Shown here: in pieces, positions 43,855-53,362 of the stretch | Position numbering within the stretch: position 1 is the stretch's first letter | Layout: every line of letters begins with the position of its first letter | NCBI RefSeq assembly: GCF_000756775.1 | Contig: NZ_CCSF01000001.1 | Span: 2,170,001-2,234,000, forward strand | Origin: Pseudomonas saudiphocaensis | GTDB taxonomy: Bacteria > Pseudomonadota > Gammaproteobacteria > Pseudomonadales > Pseudomonadaceae | Direction: 5' to 3' | DNA length: 64,000 bases | Notes under the pieces: model-generated | Database searches by the model: none | Seen by the model: the letters and a program-made list of their open reading frames with translations, nothing else | What the model was told of the DNA's origin: nothing | Position numbers and translations under genes: made by a program

Positions 43855-44880
43855 TCAGCGCGGAGCCAGTTCGTTCAAATGCCGCGCCACCGCCAACCAG
43901 GCACCGATATAGCCCAGCAGCAACGCTCCGAGAACCAGCGACAGAGCATCGTCGGTGGGCACTCCGGCCAGCCCGAAATCGCTGCCATAAAGCCCAGCCA
44001 GATCGATCACCGCCTCATTCAGCCAACCCAGCCCGTACGCCAGCAGCAACCAGGCGATCAACCCGGCGCCCAGGCCATAAAGCGCGCCCATATAGAGGAA
44101 CGGGCGACGCACGTAGCCATCGGTGCCGCCCACCAGCTTGACCACCTCGATCTCGGTGCGGCGGTTCTCGATATGCAATCGGATGGTATTGCCGATCACC
44201 AGCAGCAGCGTGGCAACCAGCAGCAGCGTCAGGCCGAAGACGAAGCGATCACCCAGCTTGAGGATCGCCGCCAGCCGCTCGACCCAGAGCAGGTCCAGCT
44301 GCGCCTGTTCAACGCCAGGCAGCTCGGCCAGCTGCTGGCGCAGCGCTTCGAGCTTGCTCTTGTCGATCTCATTGGGAGTGACTACCACAACGCCGGGCAG
44401 CGGGTTCTCCGGTAGCTCACGCAATGCCTCGCCCAGTCCCGAGAGCTGCTGGAACTCCTCCAGCGCCTGTTCGCGGCTGATCCATTCGGCATCAGCCACA
44501 TCCGGCATGGCCAAGACCTGCTCGCGCAGTGCCTCACCAGTCCTGGTATCGGTCTCCAGCCGCATGTAGAGGGATATCTGCGCGGCACGCTGCCACGAGC
44601 CACCGAGACGCTCGACGTTATCCAGCAGCAGCGCCAGCCCCATGGGCAAGCTCAGCGCGACGGCCATTACCAGGCAGGTAAAAAAGCTGCCGATCGGCTG
44701 CTTGACCAGGCGCCCGACGCTGTCGACCAGGCTCGCACGGTGACTTTCCAGCCAGGCATGGAACAGGGTCTTGAAATCCGGCTCATCGGGGCTGTGCTGC
44801 GGCGCCTTCTTAACCGTGCCGCCCACGCGTTCGGCCGTGCTCGGATTGGATTTTGCCGTCGGCTTGCGTTCGTCGCTCAT
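43855..44880 (-). CDS. ftsX: Cell division ABC transporter subunit FtsX
   Basis: Integral membrane partner of FtsE that regulates peptidoglycan hydrolases (via EnvC-type proteins) at the division septum. The 341-aa product has a cytoplasmic N-tail of ~60 residues, TM1 at ~67-87 (FFTCLVMAVALSLPMGLALLL) and a periplasmic loop of ~120 residues. Three further helices follow (FVFGLTLLLVATLLLVIGNTI, LYMGALYGLGAGLIAWLLLAY and LVLGALLLGYIGAWLAVA). Its start overlaps the ftsE stop. The N-tail is rich in Lys, Ser and Pro and longer than in E. coli, as is usual in Pseudomonas. Confidence 0.95.
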   Translation of the reverse strand: MSDERKPTAKSNPSTAERVGGTVKKAPQHSPDEPDFKTLFHAWLESHRASLVDSVGRLVKQPIGSFFTCLVMAVALSLPMGLALLLDNVERLGGSWQRAAQISLYMRLETDTRTGEALREQVLAMPDVADAEWISREQALEEFQQLSGLGEALRELPENPLPGVVVVTPNEIDKSKLEALRQQLAELPGVEQAQLDLLWVERLAAILKLGDRFVFGLTLLLVATLLLVIGNTIRLHIENRRTEIEVVKLVGGTDGYVRRPFLYMGALYGLGAGLIAWLLLAYGLGWLNEAVIDLAGLYGSDFGLAGVPTDDALSLVLGALLLGYIGAWLAVARHLNELAPR

Positions 44881-45548
44881 CGCGCCGCCTCCCCATCGCC
44901 GATCAGGCGACCGCGTTGCAGGGTAAGCATGCGGTGACGCATGCGGGCGATCAGGGCCAGGTCGTGACTGGCGATCAGCACCGTGGTACCGAGGCGGTTG
45001 ATATCCTCGAACACACCCATGATTTCCGCCGCCAGACGCGGGTCCAGGTTACCTGTGGGTTCGTCCGCCAGCAGCAGTGCCGGCCGGTGCACCACGGCGC
45101 GTGCGATACCGACGCGCTGCTGCTGACCAGTGGAAAGATCCGAGGGATATTGCAGCGCCTTGTCCTTGAGGCTGACGCGCTCCAGTGCGGTCATCACCCG
45201 CTGGCCGATCTCGCGCTTGTTCAGCCCGAGAATCTGCAGCGGCAAGGCGGCATTGTCGAATACGGTGCGATCGAACAGCAGCTGGTGGTTCTGGAACACC
45301 ACGCCGATCTGCCGCCGTAGAAAGGGAATCTGCGCATTGCTGATACGCGACAGATCCTGCCCGGCTAGCAGCAGCTTGCCGCTGGTGGGCCGCTCCATCG
45401 CCAACAGCAGACGCAGCAGGGTGCTCTTGCCGGCGCCGGAATGGCCGGTGACGAACAGGAATTCGCCGCGCTGCACCTGGAACGAGAGTTCGTGCAGCCC
45501 GACGTGGCCATTGGGATAACGCTTGCCAACCTGTTCGAAACGAATCAT
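44877..45548 (-). CDS. ftsE: Cell division ATP-binding protein FtsE
   Basis: ABC-type ATPase that pairs with FtsX at the divisome. The 223-aa product has Walker A at residues 35-43 (GHSGAGKST), the Q-loop region FQNHQLLFDRTVFDNA, and a signature motif that reads LSTGQQQRVGIARA instead of LSGGQ, a common FtsE variant. Walker B is LLLADEPTGNLD and the H-loop is VLIASHDLALI. The start overlaps the ftsY stop and the stop overlaps the ftsX start, so all three are translationally coupled. Confidence 0.96.
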   Translation of the reverse strand: MIRFEQVGKRYPNGHVGLHELSFQVQRGEFLFVTGHSGAGKSTLLRLLLAMERPTSGKLLLAGQDLSRISNAQIPFLRRQIGVVFQNHQLLFDRTVFDNAALPLQILGLNKREIGQRVMTALERVSLKDKALQYPSDLSTGQQQRVGIARAVVHRPALLLADEPTGNLDPRLAAEIMGVFEDINRLGTTVLIASHDLALIARMRHRMLTLQRGRLIGDGEAAR

Positions 45549-46849
45549 GAGGGAGGATTACCTGCGCTCGTTCCTTTTTCCGCGAACAGCGCACTGACGA
45601 AGGCATCCGCCTCGAAGGTGCGCAGATCATCGATGCCCTCGCCCACGCCGATGTAGCGAATTGGTGTGCCGAACTGTTTGGCCAGGGCAAAGATCACCCC
45701 GCCCTTGGCAGTACCATCGAGCTTGGTCAGCACCAGCCCGGTGAGTTCGACCGCCTGGTTGAACTGCTTGGTCTGATTGATGGCGTTCTGGCCGGTGCCG
45801 GCGTCCAGCACCAGCAGCACTTCGTGGGGCGCCGTCTCGTCCAGCTTGCCCATGACCCGACGGACCTTCTTCAGCTCCTCCATCAGGTTGTCCTTGGTAT
45901 GCAGGCGGCCGGCGGTATCGGCGATCAGCACGTCGATACCACGCGCCTTGGCGGCCTGCACCGCATCGAAGATCACCGAGGCAGAATCGGCACCGGTGTG
46001 CTGGGCGATCACGGCGATATTGTTGCGCTCACCCCAGACCTGCAGCTGCTCCACCGCAGCGGCGCGGAAGGTATCGCCGGCAGCCAGCATCACCTTCTTG
46101 CCTTCCAGCTGCAGCTTCTTGGCCAGTTTGCCGATGGTGGTGGTCTTGCCGACGCCATTGACGCCAACCACGAGGATCACGAAGGGCGCTTTTCCGGAAT
46201 CGACTTGCAACGGCTGCTCGACCGGCTTGAGCAGGCTGGCCAGCTCTTCCTGCAGCGCCTTATACAACGCACCACTGTCGGCCAGTTCCTTGCGTGAAAC
46301 TCGGCGGGAGAGGTTCTGCATGATTGCCGTAGTCGCCTCGACGCCCACGTCGGCAGTCAGCAGACGGGTTTCCAGCTCGTCCAGCAGGTCGTCATCGATG
46401 ACCTTTTTGCCCAGGAACAGGCTGGCCATGCCTTCGCCGATACTGGCGCTGGTCTTGGAAAGGCCTTGCTTGAGGCGGGCAAAGAAGCCCAGCTTGGCGG
46501 GTGCTGCTTCTACGGCCGCGGAAACGGGAGCAGGCTCCGGCTCGGCGACAACTTCCGCCGGCACCGCGGCTAGCCGCTCAGGCTCGGACTCGACAGGCAC
46601 GAAATCTGCGGTGACTTCCGCTTCAGGCTCAGGCTGCTGTGAGGCTTGTGCGGCGACTGGCTCGTTCTCTGCCAGCAGTTCCTGCGCCTGCTCATCGGGC
46701 TTATCAGCGAACGGCTGGCTGTCTTCCAGCGGCTCGGATGGTGGTGGTTCGGCTGCCGGGGCTTGCGGCTTCTTGCGCAACCAGCCGAACAAGCCTTTCT
46801 TCTCGCCAGCTTCAGCTGGCGCCTTCTTATCGTCGTTGGAACCAAACAT
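45545..46849 (-). CDS. ftsY: Signal recognition particle receptor FtsY
   Basis: GTPase receptor of the signal recognition particle at the inner membrane. The ATG at 46849 ([27 protein letters not shown]) gives 434 aa; the upstream extension of 26 residues is not supported. The N-terminal A domain (~1-130) is acidic and rich in Pro, Glu and Ala with an amphipathic basic start. The NG domain has Walker [17 protein letters not shown] near residue 230, [40 protein letters not shown] and the C-terminal [12 protein letters not shown]. It leads the ftsYEX operon. TTAACG and TAGGAT with an 18-bp spacer, just upstream on the minus strand, form a possible promoter. Confidence 0.96.
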   Translation of the reverse strand: MFGSNDDKKAPAEAGEKKGLFGWLRKKPQAPAAEPPPSEPLEDSQPFADKPDEQAQELLAENEPVAAQASQQPEPEAEVTADFVPVESEPERLAAVPAEVVAEPEPAPVSAAVEAAPAKLGFFARLKQGLSKTSASIGEGMASLFLGKKVIDDDLLDELETRLLTADVGVEATTAIMQNLSRRVSRKELADSGALYKALQEELASLLKPVEQPLQVDSGKAPFVILVVGVNGVGKTTTIGKLAKKLQLEGKKVMLAAGDTFRAAAVEQLQVWGERNNIAVIAQHTGADSASVIFDAVQAAKARGIDVLIADTAGRLHTKDNLMEELKKVRRVMGKLDETAPHEVLLVLDAGTGQNAINQTKQFNQAVELTGLVLTKLDGTAKGGVIFALAKQFGTPIRYIGVGEGIDDLRTFEADAFVSALFAEKGTSAGNPPS

Positions 46850-47189
46850 GGAGAAGATTTTCTCAAGAGGGCGAAACGCCAGCAGCCACGCCACTGGCCA
46901 GACGGGGGCTATCCTAGCACCGCGCAACCGACTGCGTTAAGTGTGGTCAGTGACTGGCGTATCAGGGCACGGGCGGTCCTGTTCGGCCAGGTAAAGGCGG
47001 AATAAATTCGGCCCAGTGCCCGTTATGTCACGACGGAGCGCGTACATCGAGGGTTGTGTGCCGCAAAATCTTGATGCTGATCGATTCATACGCCACTTTG
47101 CCCTGGCCACGACGCCCAGTACCATGCCCCGCGTGCTCCCCGCCGGCCGGCCATTGCCGGCGGGTTCATTCCTGTAAGAGTTCACCATC
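46850..47189. other. Divergent intergenic region between ftsY and the M16 protease pair
   Basis: This 340-bp gap holds the presumed promoters for ftsY (minus) and the M16 genes (plus). The only strong structure is a 9-bp GC stem (CCCGCCGGC at 47139-47147, GCCGGCGGG at 47156-47164), 25 bp before the ATG at 47190. It has no T-run; in the mRNA leader it could affect translation or be an attenuator-like structure. No convincing gene was found. Small frames here (for example 47056-47250) lack ribosome binding sites and family resemblance. Confidence 0.55.
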
Positions 47190-48545
47190 ATGTTTCCGAT
47201 GCTACGCCGCGCAGCCGTTCTGTTATTTGCCTCTTTTTATCTGCCGCTGATCAACGCAGCCGAGGCCCAGCCCACCCACGAATTCTTTCTGGACAATGGC
47301 CTCAAGGTCATCGTCCGCGAGGATCACCGCGCTCCCGTGGTGGTGTCCCAGCTTTGGTACAAGGTCGGTTCCAGCTACGAAACGCCCGGCCAAACCGGCC
47401 TTTCCCATGCGCTGGAACACATGATGTTCAAAGGCAGCCGCTCGCTCGGTGCCGGCGAAGCCTCCCGTATCCTGCGCGAGCTTGGCGCCGAGGAAAACGC
47501 CTTCACCAGCGACGACTACACCGCTTATTACCAGGTATTGGCCCGTGATCGCCTGGCGGTAGCCTTCGAACTGGAAGCCGATCGCCTGGCCGGCCTCAAA
47601 CTGCCCGCAGACGAATTTGCTCGCGAGATCGAGGTGATCAAGGAGGAGCGCCGCCTGCGCACCGACGACAGACCCAGCTCCCTGGCCTATGAGCGTTTCA
47701 AGGCCATGGCCTACCCCGCCAGCGGCTACCACACCCCGACCATCGGCTGGATGGACGATCTGAACCGCATGACCATCGAAGATCTGCGCGCCTGGTACGA
47801 GGCCTGGTATGCCCCCAACAACGCCACTCTGGTAGTGGTCGGCGATGTCACGGTCGACGAAGTGCGCACACTGGCCGAGCGCTATTTCGGCCCGATCGAA
47901 AAGCGCCCGGTCCCGAGCGCCAAGCGTCCGTTGGAGCTGGCCGAGCCTGGAGAGCGGCGCCTGACCCTGCATCTCAAAACCCAGGTACCAAGCCTGATGA
48001 TGGGCTTCAATACGGCCAGCCTGGCCACTGAGCCCGAGAACCCACGACAGATCCACGCGTTACGCCTGATCACCGCCCTCCTCGATGGTGGCTCCAGCGC
48101 ACGGCTGTCACGGCAGCTGGAGCGCGGCGAGGAACTGGTGAGCAGTGCCGCCGCCTGGTACAACGCCCACGCCCGCGGTGACAGCCTGTTCGTTCTCAGC
48201 GCCTCGCCCAATACGCAGAAGGGCCACACCCTCGAAGAGGTCGAGGCCGCCCTCTGGACACAACTGGAACAGCTCAAACAAACACCGCCTTCGCCCGAGG
48301 AACTTGAGCGCGTCCGCGCACAGGTCATCGCCGCTTTGGTCTACGAGCGCGACTCCATCACCGAGCAGGCCACCACCATTGGCATGCTGGAAACGGTTGG
48401 CCTGTCCTGGCGCCTGATGGACGAGGACCTCGCCGCACTGGAAGCGGTAACGCCGGAAGATATCCAGCAGGCGGCCCGTACCTATTTCACCCGCTCGCGC
48501 CTGAGCGTCGCCCATGTTCTGCCCGAGGAGTCCGGTGATGAGTGA
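47190..48545 (+). CDS. Periplasmic M16 zinc metalloprotease, catalytic subunit
   Basis: M16 (pitrilysin-like) peptidase of 451 aa with an N-terminal signal peptide (RRAAVLLFASFYLPLINAAEA). The zinc motif HxxEH is intact at residues 73-77 (LSHALEHMMFKG), and the downstream glutamate lies in EIEVIKEERRLRTDD. A C-terminal inactive M16 repeat follows, as in heterodimeric M16B proteases. The stop overlaps the start of a second M16 gene that lacks the zinc motif, so the two probably form a heterodimer. Substrate is unknown. It is not PqqF-like in context, as no pqq genes are nearby. Confidence 0.92.
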   Translation: MFPMLRRAAVLLFASFYLPLINAAEAQPTHEFFLDNGLKVIVREDHRAPVVVSQLWYKVGSSYETPGQTGLSHALEHMMFKGSRSLGAGEASRILRELGAEENAFTSDDYTAYYQVLARDRLAVAFELEADRLAGLKLPADEFAREIEVIKEERRLRTDDRPSSLAYERFKAMAYPASGYHTPTIGWMDDLNRMTIEDLRAWYEAWYAPNNATLVVVGDVTVDEVRTLAERYFGPIEKRPVPSAKRPLELAEPGERRLTLHLKTQVPSLMMGFNTASLATEPENPRQIHALRLITALLDGGSSARLSRQLERGEELVSSAAAWYNAHARGDSLFVLSASPNTQKGHTLEEVEAALWTQLEQLKQTPPSPEELERVRAQVIAALVYERDSITEQATTIGMLETVGLSWRLMDEDLAALEAVTPEDIQQAARTYFTRSRLSVAHVLPEESGDE

Positions 48546-50070
48546 TCGCACCTTTATGCGCAGCGGCCTGATCGGCCTGTTTCTGCTCGGCACCTTCGGC
48601 CTGACTGCCTGTGACAGCGAAACCGGAGACACGGTCGCCGTCATCCCACCGGCGCACAACGTGGCAACACCGGTCGAGTCCGGCCAGGCCATCGCCCGCG
48701 AAGACCAGAAGCAGCCGCGCCTTGAATCCCTCGACGCGCTGGACGACCAACCGTTGCCACGCCGCCAGCTGGACATTCAGAGCTGGCAGACCGAAGGCGG
48801 CGCCCGTGTGCTGTTCGTTGAGGCCCGCGAACTGCCGATGTTCGACCTGCGCCTGACCTTCGCCGCCGGCAGCAGCCAGGACGGCGACACACCAGGGCTG
48901 GCGATGCTGACCAACGCCATGCTCGACGAAGGCATCGAGGGCAAGGACGTGACCGCCATTGCCGAAGGTTTCGAGAACCTGGGGGCTGAATTCGGCAACG
49001 GCTCCTACCGCGACATGGCCATCGCCAGCCTGCGCAGCCTCAGCGCTGCCGACAAGCGCGAGCCGGCGCTACAGCTGTTCAGCCAGGTGGTCGGCCAGCC
49101 GAGTTTCCCCGAGGATTCGCTGCAGCGCATCAAGAACCAGCTCCTCACCGGCTTCGAGTTCCAGAAGCAGAACCCCGGCAAGCTGGCCAGCCTGGAGCTG
49201 TTCAAGCAGCTGTACCAGGAGCACCCCTATGCGCACCCCAGCGAAGGCACGCCCGCCTCGATACCCGGCATCGATGCGGCGCACGTGCGTGACTTCCACG
49301 CCAGGGCCTACGCGGCCGGCAATGTGGTAATCGCCCTGGTTGGCGACCTGAGCCGCAGCGAAGCCGAAATGATTGCCGAGCAGGTGTCCGCCGCCCTGCC
49401 GCAAGGCACTGCCCTGCCGCCACCCGACGAGCCAAGCAGGACTTCAGCGACCCACGAACACATCGACTACCCGTCCAACCAGACCCACCTGCTGCTGGCG
49501 CAGCTCGGCATTCCCCGGGGCCACCCTGACTATGCCGCGCTCTACCTTGGCAACCAGATCCTCGGCGGCGGCGGTTTCGGCACGCGGCTGATGGAAGAGG
49601 TACGGGAGAAGCGCGGACTGACCTATGGCGTCTATTCCGGTTTCAGCCCTATGCAGACCAATGGTCCGTTCATGATCAACCTGCAGACCCGAGCCGATAT
49701 GGCCGAAGGCACCCTTGAGCTGGTGCAGCAACTGGTGGGCGAGTTCCTCGATAAAGGCCCGACCGAGGCCGAGCTGGAACGCGCCAAGCGCCAGACCGCC
49801 GGCAGCTTCCCGCTGTCCACCGCGAGCAACGCCGATATCGTCGGTCAACTAGGCAGCATCGGCTTCTACAATCTTCCGCTGAGCTATCTGGAAGACTTTA
49901 TGCAACAGGTCCAGGCACTGTCGGTCGAAGACGTCAGGGCAGCGATGAACCGGCACCTCGATGCCGACGGTTTCGTCATCGTCACCGCCGGCCCCGAGGT
50001 CGAACAGAAGCCGCTGCCGCCGCCCAGCGACAAGCACCTCGAACAACCCAGCAGCGTTCCGGAGCACTGA
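48538..50070 (+). CDS. M16-family lipoprotein, non-catalytic partner subunit
   Basis: 510-aa M16 homologue whose start overlaps the catalytic gene by 8 bp. The N-terminus has a lipoprotein signal (GLFLLGTFGLTAC) with a lipobox cysteine, so it is probably anchored in a membrane facing the periplasm. Where HxxEH would be, the sequence reads GLAMLTNAMLDEG, lacking the zinc ligands. The C-terminal half keeps the conserved R/Y substrate-binding segment GGGGFGTRLMEEVREKRGLTYGVYSGF. This fits the inactive partner of heterodimeric M16B proteases, which supplies substrate-binding residues. Translation is followed directly by rsmD (overlap of one base). Confidence 0.9.
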   Translation: MSDRTFMRSGLIGLFLLGTFGLTACDSETGDTVAVIPPAHNVATPVESGQAIAREDQKQPRLESLDALDDQPLPRRQLDIQSWQTEGGARVLFVEARELPMFDLRLTFAAGSSQDGDTPGLAMLTNAMLDEGIEGKDVTAIAEGFENLGAEFGNGSYRDMAIASLRSLSAADKREPALQLFSQVVGQPSFPEDSLQRIKNQLLTGFEFQKQNPGKLASLELFKQLYQEHPYAHPSEGTPASIPGIDAAHVRDFHARAYAAGNVVIALVGDLSRSEAEMIAEQVSAALPQGTALPPPDEPSRTSATHEHIDYPSNQTHLLLAQLGIPRGHPDYAALYLGNQILGGGGFGTRLMEEVREKRGLTYGVYSGFSPMQTNGPFMINLQTRADMAEGTLELVQQLVGEFLDKGPTEAELERAKRQTAGSFPLSTASNADIVGQLGSIGFYNLPLSYLEDFMQQVQALSVEDVRAAMNRHLDADGFVIVTAGPEVEQKPLPPPSDKHLEQPSSVPEH

Positions 50071-50669
50071 TGGCCAACCCACCCATACGCCCTTCCGCTC
50101 ATGGCGGACAAGGCCAGCTACGCATCATCGGTGGTGACTGGCGCAGCCGGCGCCTTAGCTTCCCCGACGCCGAGGGCTTGCGCCCGACACCAGACCGGGT
50201 GCGCGAAACCCTGTTCAACTGGCTGGCGCCCTATATCAGCGGCGCACGTGTTCTGGATGCTTTCACCGGTAGCGGCGCGCTCTATCTGGAGGCTTTGTCC
50301 CGAGGCGCCGGCATGGCGCTGGCGCTGGACGTGAACGCCAACGCCATCGCCAGCCTGCGCAAGCATCTGGATACGCTCAAATCCGGCCAGGGCCAACTAC
50401 TGCAGAGCGACGCCCTGCGCTATCTGGAAACCCAGACACCGACGCCTTTCGATGTGGTCTTCCTCGACCCACCGTTCAACAAGAACCTGCTGCTGCCAGC
50501 CTGCGAGCTGCTGGAGAGTAAGGGCTGGCTGGCCAACCACGCCTGGGTCTACACCGAAAGCGAGGCCGTGCCCTCGAGCCTAGGCCTGCCCGCCAACTGG
50601 CGCCTGCACCGCGAGAAAAAGGCCGGCAGCGTGCACTATGCGTTGTGGGAGCGCAGCGCCGCGCAGTAA
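50070..50669 (+). CDS. rsmD: 16S rRNA (guanine-966-N2)-methyltransferase
   Basis: Methylates G966 of 16S rRNA in the assembled 30S subunit. The 199-aa product has the family start GQLRIIGGDWRSRRLSFPDAEGLRPTPDRVRETLFNWL, SAM motif I in VLDAFTGSGALYLEALSRGA and the catalytic DPPF motif in VVFLDPPFNKNLL. The ATG overlaps the stop of the M16 partner gene. In many gammaproteobacteria rsmD is next to ftsY, and here it is separated only by the divergent M16 genes. Confidence 0.95.
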   Translation: MANPPIRPSAHGGQGQLRIIGGDWRSRRLSFPDAEGLRPTPDRVRETLFNWLAPYISGARVLDAFTGSGALYLEALSRGAGMALALDVNANAIASLRKHLDTLKSGQGQLLQSDALRYLETQTPTPFDVVFLDPPFNKNLLLPACELLESKGWLANHAWVYTESEAVPSSLGLPANWRLHREKKAGSVHYALWERSAAQ

Positions 50670-50808
50670 CAGACATCAGCCTTGAGTGCGCTGCGCCGGG
50701 GAATCACAGGGCTATTCGGTCAGACCCTGCGCTGGGTACGGCTTTGGCCTTGGCAGCGGCATCGGCAAACGCGAACAATGCAGGTCATGCCTTTACCGGA
50801 ACCCTGCC

Positions 50809-52239
50809 ATGTCCATCGCTGACGCCCTGCTGACCCCGCTCGATCCGGAACTTGAGCGCCTGCCAGCACTGCTCGAACAGCAGCGCTGCTCCTTCCAGGC
50901 AAATCCCTATCCGACCGCCGCCGAGCGCATCCAGTGGCTCGACGCCCTGCATCATCTGCTCACCAGTAATCAGCAGGGCATAGCGGAGGCCATCAGCAGT
51001 GATTTCGGCAATCGATCGGCGGATGAAACCCTGCTGGCGGAACTCATGCCCAGCCTGCATGGCATCCGATATGCCAAGCGTCGTCTACACAAGTGGATGA
51101 AGCCGTCGCGGCGCAGTGTCGGGCTGGCCTTTCAGCCGGCAAGTGCACGCGTGGTTTACCAGCCGTTGGGAGTTATAGGCGTAATCGTGCCTTGGAACTA
51201 CCCGCTCTATCTGGCCATCGGTCCACTGATCGGCGCTCTGGCGGCCGGCAACCGGGTGATGCTGAAGATGAGCGAATCCACTCCTGCCACCGGCCAGCTG
51301 CTGAAGGGGCTGCTGAGGCAGATATTCCCCGAGGAGCAGGTGGCGGTGGTGCTCGGCGAGGCGGACGTGGGCATCGCCTTTTCGCGTTTGCCCTTCGATC
51401 ACCTTCTTTTTACCGGTAGCACTAGTATTGGTCGCCAGGTGATGCGTGCAGCCGCGGACAACCTCACGCCAGTGACCCTGGAGTTGGGCGGCAAGTCGCC
51501 GGCCATTGTCTCGGCGAGCGTGCCGCTGGCAGACGCCGCCGAGCGCATCGCCTTCGGCAAGACCCTGAATGCCGGTCAGACCTGTGTTGCTCCAGATTAC
51601 GTGCTGGTGCCCAAGGCCCGGGTGGAGGGTTTCATCGACGCCTATCGCGCGGCGGTCCGCCGCTTCTATCCGCAGCTGGCCGACAACCCGGACTACACCA
51701 GCATCATCAACCCGCGCCAGCACGCCCGCCTGCAGGATTATCTGGATGATGCCCAGGCCAAGGGTGCGCGCCTGCTGCCGCTGTTCGAGCAGGGCCAGGC
51801 GCGACGTATGCCGCACCACTTGCTGCTGAATGTGAGCGACGAGATGCGGGTGATGCAGGATGAGATCTTCGGCCCACTGCTGCCGGTAGTGCCGTACGAG
51901 GGCATCGAGCAGGCGCTCGCCTACGTCAACGCACGGCCTAGGCCTCTGGCCCTCTACTACTTTGGCTACGACAAGACCGAGCAGCAGTCGGTGCTCGAAC
52001 GCACCCATTCGGGCGGTGTCTGCCTCAACGACACTCTGCTCCACGTCGCCCAGGACGACTTGCCCTTCGGCGGCGTCGGCCCGTCAGGCATGGGCCACTA
52101 TCACGGCCACGAAGGGTTTCTGGCGTTCAGCAAGGCCAAGGGCGTGTTTATCAAGCAACGCTTCAACGCAGCGCGCATGATCTACCCGCCCTACGGCAAG
52201 GCGCTGCAGAGGCTGGTTTACAAACTGTTCGTGCGCTGA
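50809..52239 (+). CDS. Coniferyl-aldehyde-type NAD(P)-dependent aldehyde dehydrogenase
   Basis: Aldehyde dehydrogenase of 476 aa from the ATG at 50809 (MSIADALLTPLDPELERLPALL). The active-site glutamate lies in LELGGKSPAIVS and the nucleophile is Cys259 (NAGQTCVAPDYVLVP). The nucleotide-binding loop is LFTGSTSIGRQVM. The C-terminal hydrophobic and basic end (KGVFIKQRFNAARMIYPPYGKALQRLVYKLF) is typical of the membrane-associated coniferyl/fatty aldehyde dehydrogenase branch. Substrate is not decided by sequence; long-chain or aromatic aldehydes are likely. It stands alone between rsmD and coaD, with gaps of 139 and 247 bp. Confidence 0.88.
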   Translation: MSIADALLTPLDPELERLPALLEQQRCSFQANPYPTAAERIQWLDALHHLLTSNQQGIAEAISSDFGNRSADETLLAELMPSLHGIRYAKRRLHKWMKPSRRSVGLAFQPASARVVYQPLGVIGVIVPWNYPLYLAIGPLIGALAAGNRVMLKMSESTPATGQLLKGLLRQIFPEEQVAVVLGEADVGIAFSRLPFDHLLFTGSTSIGRQVMRAAADNLTPVTLELGGKSPAIVSASVPLADAAERIAFGKTLNAGQTCVAPDYVLVPKARVEGFIDAYRAAVRRFYPQLADNPDYTSIINPRQHARLQDYLDDAQAKGARLLPLFEQGQARRMPHHLLLNVSDEMRVMQDEIFGPLLPVVPYEGIEQALAYVNARPRPLALYYFGYDKTEQQSVLERTHSGGVCLNDTLLHVAQDDLPFGGVGPSGMGHYHGHEGFLAFSKAKGVFIKQRFNAARMIYPPYGKALQRLVYKLFVR

Positions 52240-52405
52240 GATCGACAAGAAGTGGCGGATCGCGCGATTTTCGTCTCCGGCATGGCGGTGACGGCACACA
52301 GCGCCCGCTGGACGATGATCTTGGAGGCGCCCAACAGTCTTACTCAGCATGGCTGATCTGCCTTGGCCCACGCTTCCCGGTCAACTGGCCGAGCGGATGA
52401 AATGA

Positions 52406-52969
<564 letters not shown>

Positions 52970-53004
52970 ACCGCCGCTCCCGACAACCGCACGTGCGCCG
53001 CGCG

Positions 53005-53026
53005 CGCCAATGCGGCAAAATTGGCG
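53005..53026 (+). terminator. Hairpin between coaD and the ferredoxin gene
   Basis: A 7-bp stem (CGCCAAT at 53005-53011, ATTGGCG at 53020-53026) with an 8-nt loop lies 35 bp after the coaD stop. No T-run follows, so termination is doubtful; it may only be a processing structure. Confidence 0.3.
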
Positions 53027-53042
53027 TGCCGTTTCAGTGTGA

Positions 53043-53327
<285 letters not shown>

Positions 53328-53335
53328 CGTTCCAT

Positions 53336-53355
53336 AGGCGCCGACCATGGCGCCT
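53336..53355. terminator. Hairpin between convergent ferredoxin and Na/Pi genes
   Basis: AGGCGCC (53336-53342) and GGCGCCT (53349-53355) form a 7-bp stem with a 6-nt loop, located 8 bp from each convergent gene end. A T-run is missing, so the strength as a terminator is uncertain. Confidence 0.45.
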
Positions 53356-53362
53356 GCCCTAA

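Noticed and set aside
51085-52044. 319-codon minus-strand frame opposite the aldehyde dehydrogenase
   Set aside because: Same reason: the plus strand carries the catalytic Cys and Glu motifs in frame.
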